Positions 38,998 to 50,807 of a DNA stretch of 64,000 nt are shown here, one piece after another. This DNA comes from Carnegiea gigantea (Eukaryota > Streptophyta > Magnoliopsida > Caryophyllales > Cactaceae): NCBI GenBank assembly GCA_029747015.1, contig JAKOGI010000125.1, positions 643,501-707,500 on the forward strand. Direction: 5' to 3'. Each line of letters starts with the position of its first letter. Position 1 is the stretch's first letter. The translations under genes were made by a program, and so were the position numbers. Below the pieces are notes generated by a model that saw only the letters and a program-made list of their open reading frames with translations, was not told where the DNA came from and made no database searches.

Positions 38998-39069
38998 ATG
39001 GATTTCTTCTCGGAGCTCCGAAATTGAGGTTTACGGTTAATTATGGCGCGTTTCTCTTTCTCATTTTGA
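38998..39069 (+). promoter_or_regulatory. Two upstream ORFs in the RCC1-gene leader
   Basis: ATG at 38998 opens a nine-codon frame ending in TGA at 39025-39027. A second ATG at 39043 opens an eight-codon frame ending in TGA at 39067-39069. Both end before the main ATG at 39115. If the transcript begins upstream of 38998 they could lower translation of the main frame. The transcript start is not known from sequence alone. Confidence 0.4.
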
Positions 39070-39114
39070 TTTCGGCTTTTTGTCCCAGTTTTCTTCCTTC
39101 CCGGTCCCTCTGTA

Positions 39115-42100
39115 ATGGAGGAGGAGAGAGAAAAGGCAGTGTACATGTGGGGGTACTTGCCGGGGGCTTCGTCGCAGAGGTCGCCGTTGCAATCGCCGGT
39201 TCTTGTGAAGCTTCCGCCTTCGATTGGCTCATGGAGGGACGTTTCTGGCGGTGGTTGCGGCTTCGCCATGGCGATCTCTGGTTCTTTTTCTCTCTTTCTC
39301 TCTGTTCGTATTTTAAGTGTTCGGAGATGGCATTTCTAGAGATATAGTTAGTAGGAATTTGTAAAGTGTTTGCTTTTTGATCATTGGCTAGAGTGTGGAG
39401 TGATGCAGTGCACATGATGATTGATTGATGATGTCGAGTTTGAATTTGTATTGTGATTATTAAGCAAGCAACCAGTCGCGATCTAAAAATTAGCTTTTGC
39501 ACTTTTGAATTTTGAGTTATAAGGGTTTTTTTTTTTTTCCAACCTACTTTTTTCAGAATAGTTTCAGAAAAAATAGTTCAGTTCAGTTTAGCAAAAATAA
39601 TTTCTGCCCAGTTCAGCAAAAATAAGCTCAGAATCCAGCATAAATCAGTTCATTTCGATTGAAATAAGTTTAATTCATAAAAAATAAGCTCAGTTCAATA
39701 AGATGGTTCAGTTTACAGCAGTTCAGCAAAACTAAATTGAAAAGAACAGTCCCCAAAACTGCAGCTTTCGACATTGAATTTCTATCATTTTAGTCAATTG
39801 TCAGGAAATGTGTGCAATCAACCTCTGTGATAGTAGGAATGCTTGCGGGATCTCCCTAGACACCGCAATAGGCCAACACTGGAAGTTATTGTTGTCATCG
39901 CTGGGGAATGCATTTTAGGTTGTAGAAAAAGGTTTTGAAGAAACCAATAAGCTTTTCTCGAATATCTCATTCGTTTCTGGATGGGATGAGTGCTAGAAGA
40001 ATTGTATAATTTGGTTGTCACTTAGGTTACAATTCGAAGTTCAGTATTTTAGGATGCTACAGCCAGTCTATTGGTTAGCCCAGTAAAATGAAAAGGACCG
40101 ATCCAAATTTTTGTGCTGAGTGTCTTCCTTTTGCAATTTGGTAATTGTGCAATGTGATACCCTCTTCACCTAAATCACAATCCGCATTCTAATCCTTGAA
40201 GTTGTTTCATATCAGATTTCGGAAAGCTCATCACTTGGGGTTCAATAGATGATTTAGGCCACAGCTATGTCACCTCTGGGAAGCATGGGGTAATGCAGTA
40301 GTTTTTGATGCACAATATCTTAAAGAAGGGGGAAGAAAAGGCAAATAATGAGCAGCCAATTACTTGCTTAGCTAACCAAAATTCTTGTTCACTGTACTTT
40401 TCAAGGAAACACCAGAGCCTTTTCCCCTTCCCACAGAATCTCACATAGTAAGAGCGGCAGCTGGTTGGGCGCATTGTGTCTTAGTTACAGGTATTGTTGG
40501 CATGGAATATTTTTTGCCTGTGTCAGCTTTTCATTTCAGTTGTCTCCTCTAGGGCTTTGATCTTCCTAAATGCAGATAGAGGTGAAGTTTACACATGGGG
40601 TTGGAAGGAGTGTGTTCCCTCTGGCAAGTTGTTTGGAGATTCTCCATCTGGGGGTGGCTTAGAAAATGATCCTTTTGAGCAACAAAGCCTTCTTTCAATA
40701 GAGCAAGGTAATTCCAGTTGGTGTGATTATCCTAAGCTCTGAAAGAGCAAGCTGTTTTGTGTACTTGTTGAACTTTGATAATTCCTTAAGAGATTATTTT
40801 CAGCAGTAAGTCCCCGCTGCCAGGGTACAAAACATGCTACTGGGTCAGGATCTGCGATGGATAATGAAGGAGCTGTGGAAGAAACTGCGAAGAGACGAAA
40901 AGTGTCATCAGCTAAACAAACAGCAGAGAGCTCCACAGCTGGTGAGGAAACTCTCTCAGCATCTCCCTGTCTGGTTACCTTTAACCCAGGAGTTAAAATT
41001 TCAACTGTTGCCGCTGGTGGGCGGCATACTTTAGCATTGTCAGGTAAATTTGGCCTCTCACCAGAATTAAAGCTTCTTCTTTCCGTAGCATTTTCTTTTG
41101 TATGATATCAGAGCAATATTACAAGTGTGCTTCACCATATCTGTAGCTCTCAACTGGGTAAGAATATTATACAGTGGGAATTTTGTCATGTAATACTGAG
41201 AATTTTTACTGATAAATTGCTCCTTTAGCCCAATTGATTTATGCGGATTGTTATGTATGAGTTGGGTGTCCTCGGGCAACAACTATCAAGTTCATCAGGG
41301 GTTTGTAGTGGGGGTTTGGACGGCATAGAGTGCCTTTTTGGAGTGGCATAGCATGATTGCCTGCCTAACAGTTTAGTTCAGAGATTGAATTCGTGCACTA
41401 TATCTTCAAAGTGTATGATGTGTGATGAGAGTGTTGAGGTGTTTCTCTCAAGCTGCAGATGTAGGACAGGTATGGGGCTTTGGCTATGGAGGTGATGGGC
41501 AACTGGGATTAGGCTCAAGAATACGCATGGTCTCATCTCCACATCCTGTACCATGCATTGAGTCTTATTATAAGAAAGGCAGACATTCAAGCTTCTCTCA
41601 AGCAATCCTAAGCTCTGAGAGCCATCAATCCAGAGCCCCTGGGACCTACATCAAGGGTATTGCCTGTGGGGGCCGTCACAGTGCTGCAATCACAGGTACG
41701 GATCAGATTCATTGGCTCTTTTTTTTTTTTTTTTTGGGAGGGGGCGGTTGCTAAGCACTTGTTAAGTCGAGGTTTATACGGCGATACTTATCTTATACTG
41801 GATTAAGTAATTCAAGAATGAATATATTCTTTCCTTAGTTTTTAATGTTTTAAATAAAAAAGAATGTGTATGGTCTTTCTTGATGTCTAGCTTTGGTTTT
41901 TGTGTGCATGTTCTTCTTTCCTTTGATATTCTGAATGTAATTCTTGTTTGAATGGCAAGTGTGAGCATCTGTCTGCATGAAGAGTAAACTGTCTTAGCTA
42001 TATTCTGCTGTACCCTGGGTCATTTTTGTGCTATGTACTGACCCTTGCTTTGCTGGTTGCATGAATAGATGCAGGCGTGCTACTTGCTTTTGGGTGGGGC

Positions 42101-44234
42101 CTCTACGGACAGGTATTACTTGCTTTGCCCCCCCCCCCCAAAGTTTGGCATTCTGTGTACTTGCTGTGATGGGAGTTCTTTCCTAAGCGGCTTATAAGAA
42201 TTTTAACTTCATATGACGCTGGATGTACCAGTCATTTTGCGATTTCCATTACTTAAGGTGTTTTTTTCTTTATCAAGTTATGGAGAAATGAGTGGGCCTT
42301 CTGCAGCCAGTCATTTGTGATGACCCATTCTAATTAATGGTTCTGTGTATACCAGAGGTATAGTTGATGTTCTTTCAAGCACTTTTATGTGGTCGTGTTT
42401 CAGATGGGTTGCTGTCAATAAAAGCAAGCTCTATGAAGTGATCTTTGTGTAAAGTTAGCATATAAATTGACAATTTCTCTTCAAGTGTGGTTGTAAGATA
42501 GACATTTTGTTCCAACTTCATACCTTGTGAGCTCTTCCCTCTGGCCAGCTCTCACCATGTATGACCTTCCATATCTTAATTTGATATAGTTTGTTTATCT
42601 AACGGATATCCACAGAGAACTTTCAGCAAGACTATAAGCCATGTGTTTTGCTGATGATGGCACTGTTGATTTGTAAGATTTATAGTCGAGAATTCCTCTG
42701 CTGCTTATGGTAAACGGCCTGTAAAGGATGACAACTTCATTTGTCTCTTACAATTCAAAACCAGTATTTATGGATTTCAATGTTCTATTCTCCGTTACAT
42801 CGACTACTTTCTGGTATGCATATGTAGGTAAAGTAGAAATGGTGGAGAAAAAGCAAAGTAGATGTTCAAGATGAAGCTCACTCTAGCAAGGGATCAGATG
42901 AATCTTTCTTGCTTGTTAATTCAGTGTTTTTCCGCCTGGCATCTGTAGAATGGATTACTACTTCTCATGAAAGGCTTTTAATAAATGATGACTGTGATGT
43001 GTTGCAGTGTGGGCAAGGAGGTACGGATGATGTGTTAAGGCCTACTTGTGTATCCTCATTGCTTAGTGTTCAAATTGAAGCAGTTGCTGCAGGATTGTGG
43101 CATACGGTTTGCATTTCCAGTGGTGGGGATGTATATGCATTTGGAGGGAATCAGTTTGGGCAGCTGGGAACTGGTTCCGACCGAGCAGAGGTATATCCTT
43201 TCCAAATGCTGATTCTTGTCATCTAACCTCTCCCTCTCTCAAAAAACAAGAAACAAATATCTACTCAGTAATATTAGTGAGGATAATATGAGTAGGTGTT
43301 TATTTCAAGAAGTTTGTTTATGTAGTGTATATTCATCATATTTGTTTCTGGCCAAAGCTGCTGTGTCGTTTTGCCTGCAGATCCATTAAGTATTTAATTT
43401 TCTTTCAGGCTCTTCCTAAGCTGTTGAATGCACCAAGTATTGAGAATGTGAATGCGAAAATAGTGTCTTGCGGTGCTCGCCACAGTGCTATAGTCACCGG
43501 TAGGTATATGAACCAACTGTTATTCACCCAATACGATGCTAGTTATGCCCAATGCAGTTCATTTTCACTGTACATAATTTCAAGGCTCCAGCTTTGCTCA
43601 AAGTCTTTTGACATTTGGTCCCGATAGATAGGCATCACACGTCCCCATGTAATTAATCCTTTAAACTAATGCTCATGCAACTATAGCATATACATTTGTT
43701 CTGGGGTCTGTGTGACATCCCGAAAGATAAGAGCTAGTTTTTCCAGCATGGCTTAGGCAGAGACATGTCGGTTTTCATAGGTAAATATATGTATATCAGA
43801 GAAGAGAAGGTTTTTCTTGCATGACTCTATGGTGTTTGCAATGCTGGTTTTGTTATTTCTTTTATGGCAATTTTATCAGGGTATATAGAATCAGGTTTCT
43901 CTTGATGGTTTTGGAGAGAACCAACCTAATGCTGCCAGATAAAGATGTCTTATTTTCTCTCCCTATTTGACATTTTGCCCTCTCCTTTCTTCTAGATGAC
44001 GGAAAAATCTTCAGCTGGGGTTGGAACAAGTATGGACAGGTATGAATCCTGCAGAAATCTTTGATAAAGGTAGCCTTGTTCGTCATTGACTCTCTCTATT
44101 ATGTGCTACAGCTGGGGTTGGGCGATGTGATGGATCGCAACTTGCCTTCTCAAGTGAAGATTGAGGGTTGGGTAGCGAAAAAGATCGCGTGTGGCTGGTG
44201 GCATACACTTCTTTTAGCGGAGTCTCCTACTTGA
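39115..44234 (+). CDS. RCC1-repeat (beta-propeller) protein, At3g53830 type
   Basis: Eleven exons join in phase: 39115-39280, 40216-40289, 40406-40490, 40576-40707, 40807-41043, 41459-41695, 42069-42112, 43008-43190, 43409-43499, 43996-44039, 44112-44234, giving 471 residues, nearly the same as the Arabidopsis protein. RCC1-type blades are marked by YMWGYLPGASSQRSPL, FGKLITWGSIDDLGHSYV, GEVYTWGWKECVPSGK, VWGFGYGGDGQLGLGSR, LLAFGWGLYGQCGQGG, DVYAFGGNQFGQLGTG and IFSWGWNKYGQLGLGD, each paired with a GGxHxxA/GWxH-like strand (AAGGRHTLAL, ACGGRHSAAI, AAGLWHTVCI, SCGARHSAIV, ACGWWHTLLL). A basic linker, AKRRKVSSAKQ, interrupts the propeller and could be a nuclear signal. Proteins of this shape act as exchange factors or scaffolds; the role of this member is not established. 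Two small uORFs precede the start. Confidence 0.92.
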
Positions 44235-44918
44235 TCTGGTGTTCTTTACTCTATTTCTATAGGTTAGTGTCGAGCGATTGGAATGTGTAACTACTCATAT
44301 GAATCCTGTAAAGAGCATTATTGGCTTGTGTACAGATCTCCGTTTGGTTATATTCTTTCACGCCTTGGGCTGCATTGTTTGTTTTAGTTCTTCTGGTTGA
44401 AGGTAAGGTTACGTACATCTGAACCTAATCATGATGCCCCTATGAGCCACAATTTTATCAAGGCAAGGCAATTGTAAGTGCATGTCTTGATTTTTCAACT
44501 GTAATGGAGAAAGGCGGAACTCAACTTTCCTCGAAAGCCATTTGCTATTCCAGTTGAGATGATTAAGCACTGAATTCTCATTTCACTTCTTGATTTCGGT
44601 GGAACCAAGCCGAGTTGTAGCTTGATCAAATATGAAAATCTCGTTCATGCTTATGTCATGTTCTGGATATTTTGGTCATTTGCCTTCAACTCAAAAAAAA
44701 AAAAAAGAAACTTTATTCTACTATTAATATTCAGTATAGAGTTGGCCTATAGATTAAGTCAACTTTTGAAGTCAATCAAACAAAATTTTGCAAGATTAAA
44801 TTATATCTCACAATATCATTTAAGTCTAATATCATATTCTAACATTCCTAAACTACCGAGTCTTCTCTTAATTTATCATATTTACTTAGTTCAGGGCCTA
44901 TATTATTGGTGCAAGATC

Positions 44919-44957
<39 letters not shown>

Positions 44958-45250
44958 CTCCTTTTCGCCATAAGTGTATAATTTTTTTCTCTCTTTTTGT
45001 TGGGGGAGTTGGAAAAGGTTAGAGATCAACTTTGAAAAGTAAGAATCTTCCAACCCCTCCCCCCCAAAAAAAAAGGAAAAAAAAAGGAAAGGAAAGGAAA
45101 GGAGTCGACTACGGCTGTCATTGGACTAGTGTAACAATTTTCCTCAAAGTTGACCAGCATTTAATGGTGCTGCGATTTATATTATCAGGTCTGTCTACCA
45201 CTATCCAAGTACCACTATATATTTATCTATACCGCCATTACCATTTCATT
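44235..45250. other. Intergenic spacer between RCC1 and WAKL genes
   Basis: Contains the RCC1-gene 3' UTR, an AT microsatellite at about 44920-44954 and a C(7)A(9) junction near 45059-45074. A TATA-like TATATAT at 45217-45223 lies about 75 bp before the WAKL start codon and is its probable core promoter. Confidence 0.5.
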
Positions 45251-45296
45251 ATTTTCTTGTCACCCTCAAAACTCTGGCACCTCTCTGAACCAAACA

Positions 45297-47586
45297 ATGG
45301 AGGTCACCTCCACCTTCACCCCCCACAAACTGCTCCTCCTCACGGCGGCGCTGCTTCTCTCCACCGTGACCCTGGCGGCGTCACCACGGCAGTGCCCCCC
45401 GTGCGGCACCACAGAGGTGCCGTACCCCCTTAGCACGGGCCCCACTTGCGGGGATCAAGATTACAAGATCCTATGCAACAACGGCACGCTCATCTTTCCC
45501 ACATCCAACAACACCTACCCAATCACATCAATCAAGCCCCAGTCTCAACGCCTGGTGATCCAGCCGTCCAGCTTCCTCCCCAACACCTGCGTCACAGAGG
45601 ATATCTCCACCACGGGAGTCCAGCTCAACCAAACGGCGCCGTTTAACATAACCGGGGACAACACTATCATGTACCTCAACTGCACCCCTTCTCTTCTGGG
45701 GTCCCCACTCAACTGCTCCTCCAGCAGCCTCTGCCACGTGTATATCAACGCCACGCGCGACGCCGCCGCGTGTCAGAACGCGCCCATTTGCTGTACTTTT
45801 CAGGCGGGTGGTGGAACGACGGCGTATATGATCCGGGTCAGGAGCGCAGGCTGCCGGGCTTATCGGAGCTTCGTGGATTTGGACCCGACCCAGCCCGTTA
45901 GCAGGTGGGGCCAGCCTGGGGTGATGATCCAGTGGGTGCTGCCCCAGGAACCGGTTTGTAGGACCCAGGCTGATTGTGCCGTTGATGGGGGGAACTCCAC
46001 GTGTAGGGTCGATCCGATTAGTGTGGGGACCCGCAGGTGTTTTTGTAACTCCCCTCTTCGGTGGGATGGCATTAATGGTGTCTGCGCTGAGGGTGAGTCC
46101 CCTTTGACTTTCACCGTCGTCGATAAACCTGATTTAGATTTAGATTTGATCGTCGCCTTCTATTCAATAGAACCAAAATTAATCCGGGTCAACCGAACCG
46201 TTTGTATAGATCTAATTTGTGTAACCAAGGTTTGTGTTGTTGGGTGCAGTTAATACATGTGAGGACCCTGCAGGATGCAACAGTTCACATAAAACTGCGC
46301 TCATAGCTGGTAAGTCAGACGCGCACACCTTCTTTGACTACTGCGGTTGATTCCCAACTCATATCTTAAATTTCATTTATTAGCGAAGTGAGTTTACACT
46401 GTCTTGTATAGAGTTGCTGTATATCTTGCAACTAGGAACATGACATATCAGTGTATGACTTTCAAAAAAGAAATTGTACAATATGCGTACCCAAGCTTGA
46501 CATAATAATAGAGAATGCGCTGCAGGTTTGGTATCAGGAATAGGGGCTACACTGCTGGTAGCCACCACAGCTATACTATTCTGCCGACGCCAACAAAAAA
46601 TCAAAGAAGCCCGAGAGCGGCTGAAGAAGGAGAGGGAGGAGATCCTCAATGCTAGTGGTGGAACAACTGCCAAGATCTTCAGTGGCAAAGAGATTAAGAA
46701 GGCCACTAACGGCTTCTCTAAGGATCGCCTCTTGGGCTCTGGTGGCTATGGCGATGTTTACAAAGGCACCCTCGATGATGGCACTCTTGTTGCTGTCAAG
46801 TGTGCCAAGGTGGGAAATGCCAAAGGCGTTGACCAAATCCTCAATGAAGTTCGAATCCTCTGCCAAGTCAACCATCGGAGCCTTGTCCGATTGCTTGGTT
46901 GTTGTGTTGAGCTCGAGCAACCTATTATGGTCTACGAGTTTATCTCTAATGGGACATTGTATGATCATTTACATGGCTTGAAACCTGGAGGGTATAGTAG
47001 TCTTTCCTGGTCTCATCGCCTGAGCATCGCTTATCTAACAGCTGAAGGCCTTGCTTACCTTCATTTCTCGGCCAACCCACCAATTTACCATCGCGATGTC
47101 AAGTCATCTAACATATTGTTGGATGAGAAGATGCATGCTAAGGTTTCGGATTTTGGGTTGTCTAGGTTGGCTCAGACAGATTTGAGTCACATCTCAACTT
47201 GTGCTCAGGGGACACTTGGGTATCTAGACCCTGAATATTATAGGAACTACCAGTTGACTGACAAGAGTGATGTTTACAGCTTCGGGGTGGTACTGTTGGA
47301 GCTCCTGACATCACAAAAGGCTATCGATTTCAATAGAGATGCTGACGATGTCAATTTGGCAGTGTATGTTAAGACGTTGGTCGATGAGGAGCGGCTACTG
47401 GATGCCATAGATCCTGCATTGAAGGAAGGAGCAAGTACCTTGGAGATAGACACAATGAAGGCATTGGGGTTTCTGGCTGTTGGTTGCTTGGAGGAGCGCA
47501 GACAAAACCGACCCTCCATGAAAGAAGTAGCTGAAGAAATTGAGTATATAATTAGTATTGCAACAGCAACGAAAGCGGAAAACTAG
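45297..47586 (+). CDS. WAKL15: Wall-associated receptor kinase-like protein (WAKL15/20 type)
   Basis: Three exons, 45297-46092, 46250-46309 and 46526-47586, join in phase to 638 residues. A signal peptide (LLLLTAALLLSTVTLAA) precedes a cysteine-rich galacturonan-binding-like domain (CPPCGTTEVPYPLSTGPTCG) and a C-terminal WAK-associated region with many N-glycosylation sites. A single membrane span lies at about 287-305 (VSGIGATLLVATTAILFC). The cytoplasmic kinase has GSGGYGDVYKG (356-366), Lys377 in VAVKC, HRDVKSSN with catalytic Asp476 and DFGLSRL with Asp494. The Arg before Asp476 makes it an RD kinase, likely active. No EGF repeats are seen, which fits the WAKL15/20 branch. Family role: plasma-membrane receptors sensing wall state or microbes. 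It follows the RCC1 gene as At3g53840 follows At3g53830. The symbol is by homology and position. Confidence 0.92.
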
Positions 47587-47836
47587 CTTCAGAAATCACA
47601 GCACAGTTTGTCATGGAAAGAACTGAATGCACCTGGAGAGCTGCTCCTAGTTTCCTTCCCTTTCTGCGCCTTTTCTTGGTTTGCCGAGTTTGTTAGTTGT
47701 TACAGGATGTATATGTAGACATGGTAGTCTAAGGTTGTTTGTTGTTGTGATATATTTGTTAAAAAACCATCTATAAAATTTAAGGAAATACATAGTATAT
47801 GAAAAGACTTGTCTATAAATCCATTTTACCGATGTT

Positions 47837-48247
47837 AACAAAAAAATCAAAGGTGCCCAAAAGCAGCTGCAGAAGGAGAGGGAGGAGATCTAAGTGCTAA
47901 TAGTGGAACAACTGTTAAGGTCTTCAGCAACAAAGAGATTAAGAAGGCCGCCAATGACTGCTCTAGAGACCGCCTCTGGTGCTCTGGTGAGGTTTATAAA
48001 CGTACCATCGATGATGGCGCCTTTGTGGCTGTCAAGTGAAGCAAGGTGGGCGATGCCACGGCACTGACCAAATCATCAATGAAGTTAGAATCCTCTGCCA
48101 ATCCAATCATCAGAGCCTCTTCTGATTGCTTGGCTGTTGTGTTGAGTTTGAGCAACCTACTATCGCATATGAGTATACCTCCAATGGCACATTGTATGAT
48201 CAATTGTATGGTCTAAGCCCTGGAGGCTATAGTCATCTTTCTTGGTC
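47837..48247 (+). pseudogene. Decayed partial copy of the WAKL kinase
   Basis: The segment is a clear but damaged copy of the juxtamembrane and N-lobe coding part of the neighbouring WAKL gene (about 46591-47012), for example AAGGAGAGGGAGGAGATC and GAGATTAAGAAGGCC. A deletion and stop follow GAGATC, most of the glycine-rich loop is deleted, TGT has become TGA after GTCAAG, and other frameshifts follow. It stops abruptly where the parent continues TCTCATCGCC. This is a tandem duplicate in advanced decay, with no coding capacity left. Confidence 0.88.
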
Positions 48248-48740
48248 TGTCTCATTCCCTTAACATTTCTTTGCTTTTCGGACAAGTTATAAACCATGGT
48301 ATTTCTCATCAAACGTTCAAGGTAAGACTTCAACTCGTGTGGTACCCTAACAATCTCCCCCTCAGACACGAACTCATGCGTGTCTCATAAAAACGAATCA
48401 TCTCAACTCGTCCGGGCCCAATAGACCCAGATCAATGTCTGTCTCAACTCCAGCTAGCCCAATTACAATGCTTCCCTCAAATGTGCTCTCTTCTTCAATC
48501 AGAACATCTGAGTGGCTCATTTTACTCTCCCTTGTGGCCCATGAAAATACAGCAGCAGCCCAATGAATACAGCCCAGCAAAACCCTATTCCGGACCGCCC
48601 AGCTCTCCTCACATTCAGGAACGAGTCCGATCAGCATGCTCCAACAAATCGACAGTACATTCTTCTTTGCAGATGATATCCTTGCCTCTCCAATCGACAA
48701 CATATACATAATGTGGCTCAATCAACTTTGGGGATGGAGA
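48248..48740 (-). mobile_element. Possible tail of a Ty1/copia retrotransposon
   Basis: On the minus strand a purine tract GAGGGGGAGAT is followed at once by TGTTAGGG (LTR-like start at 48352), the arrangement at the internal/3' LTR junction of many plant copia elements. Only about 105 bases of LTR-like sequence remain before the boundary with the kinase relic. The internal side (48365-48740) shows no recognisable protein. A second LTR was not found. The call rests on one motif. Confidence 0.35.
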
Positions 48741-49202
48741 TATAACCCGAACTCAAAAAAAATTGATTAGAAGTTGTATTGTTTAAAATTTGAATGGGTG
48801 ACTAAAATAAGTTTTAAATAGGTGTTGCTTATAAAAATAAGTGTGGTATGAGCATGGATTTGTTAAATTTGTACCTGTATAATTGTACAAATTTAAAGGA
48901 GTAAGAAGCGAAAAATATACTTTAATGTATATCTTACAAAGTTTACAATAAGACTCTATTGACATGAAAGATGGGAGATTAAAATAAACTTTATTTATTT
49001 TTTTATTTGTTAAATCAATTTTCTACCCACAATTCAACTCTCAATACTTTATTGGATCATGTTCCTCATTTATGCCTTAAAATTGCTCACCAAGGTTAGG
49101 CATATCCAAATATGAATTAAATATGAATATTTTTTTATATATTTTTATTATCCAAATACAGTCCATAAATTCAAAGTATCAAATTTCAAAATTTAATAGA
49201 TA

Positions 49203-49268
<66 letters not shown>

Positions 49269-49798
49269 TATAATTTTTTTTAAAAATAACAAAATACAGA
49301 TGTAACTCCACCCGATGGATGCCTATCCTATCTGCATTCCCAATTAGCTCATTTTGAACTCAACCTTTTCTTGCACTTGAGCGGTTGAGCTAGAAGGCAA
49401 GCTCCCCGTTCGGAGCTCAGGTTGCAATTAAATAATAAAAAGCACCATTTGAATTTCGAAGGTTAGCCGCCGTTGTTTGACGTCAAACCCCCCAAAGTCA
49501 ACTCTCTTCCCCCTTTATTTATTTACCTTTTTTTTTGGCCCCGTATATTTTGTTTTGCGTTTTCTCCACCACCTTGAGAGCACCGTACCTAAAATACCCA
49601 AAAAAGTCGCTACGTGTAATTGGATCTAATATCTCTAACTTTTAGTTCACAATCCATTAAATTAATTTGTATTTTTATAGGTGGTCAAACACTAAATGGA
49701 TTTTGATTAATTTAGGTAAAAGATTTCCCGCCTAACCTTCCTTACTATTATTACCATCGTCCACCCACCACCCCAAAGGAAAAAAACAAAAGCTCTAA
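48741..49798. other. Intergenic spacer with AT microsatellite
   Basis: AT-rich with no gene. A 60-base AT dinucleotide run lies at 49206-49265. Confidence 0.5.
49206..49265. repeat. (AT)n microsatellite
   Basis: An uninterrupted AT dinucleotide run of 60 bases. Confidence 0.95.
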
Positions 49799-50804
49799 TG
49801 CCCTGTTTGATGAGTAAAACATGAATGGAACTTGAAATCTAAGGATTAAAGTTTGTTTCTTTATTGTTCGGTGAGTGTTTTAGAGAAAATGAACTTGATA
49901 CCTTAGGTTTCAAGTTCTCCCCCCAATTCCCAGGAACTTGAACCGCCCATTTATGAGAGGTATCAAATTCCCAACCTCCCAAGAAATAGTTTTATTTTAA
50001 CAAAAAAAGAAAAAACATTTGGAAATTATTTCACCTAGCAGTATTGTGATTTCTCTTTCCCAATTTTCATTCCCCTCATCCGCACAAACCCTAGAAAAGC
50101 CATAGCACCACCACTCATCGTCGGACGCTGGTCGCCGTTGTCGTCCGCTGTCGCCACACCTGCCGCCGGTCACCATGAACGTCGCCCCCATGACTTCTCC
50201 TTCCCCATTTTCATTCCCCTCATCCACACAAACCCTAGAAAAGTCACAACGCCACCACTCATTGTCAGACGCCGATTGCCGCCGCCTAGTCGCTGTCGTC
50301 GTCCGCCATCGCGGCAACTGCCGTCGGTTACCACGAACATCACCCTCGCCGCCGATCGACGCGAACGCTCGGGCAACCTAGTGCTCGAATTTTTTTTTTT
50401 TTTTTGGGTTTCAATTTGTGAATTAGTCATGGATTAGATAATTGTTGTGGATGTTGAATTAGTGTTTATGGATTTCAATTTTTGGTTGTAGATCTCAAAT
50501 TAGCCTCTTCTTCACGTTTTTTTTATTTTTTTTTTTTGGTCAAATTGTTTGTGTTGGGTGCTGAAATTTTTGGTGAAAAATTAGTTAAAATAATGAGAAT
50601 AATTCATACTTGCATATAGTATTTGTAAAATAAAAATATAGTTGATTCTATTCCAAAACTACTCACCAAACAGTAAGGATTGGAGCCTGATTCAATTCCA
50701 CTTTTTATCAAATAATTGGGTTTAGGATTCAAGTTCTATACCCAACCCCCCAGGATTCAAGTCCTAATTCCATTCAATTCCTATTTTCCTCACCAAACAG
50801 GATC
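49799..50804. mobile_element. Short non-autonomous PIF/Harbinger relative, 1.0 kb
   Basis: The left end, CCCTGTTTGATGAG, and the right end read inward, TCCTGTTTGGTGAG, match the termini of the 5.1-kb PIF element (GGCCCTGTTTGGTGAG). Subterminal phrases such as GGAACTTGAA and GGTTTCAAGTTC are also shared. The interior has no transposase or Myb gene but holds a GC-rich block in two tandem copies (50064-50350). The target duplication is not clean (TAA or CTA on the left, CTA on the right), so the copy is probably older. Confidence 0.75.
50064..50350. repeat. Tandem GC-rich block inside the short PIF relative
   Basis: Two diverged copies with a 144-bp period, both containing CATTCCCCTCATCC, ACAAACCCTAGAAAAG and CACCACTCAT followed by a C/G-rich stretch. 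The duplicated block recalls the duplicated GC-rich block of the full-length element, although the sequences are not obviously alignable by eye. Confidence 0.8.
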
Positions 50805-50807
50805 CTA

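Noticed and set aside
39041..39502. 153-codon minus-strand frame over the RCC1 first exon
   Set aside because: It is antisense to a clear coding exon and has no family features.
45446..46114. Several overlapping frames in the WAKL first exon
   Set aside because: They are shadows of the real, GC-rich coding exon in other frames.
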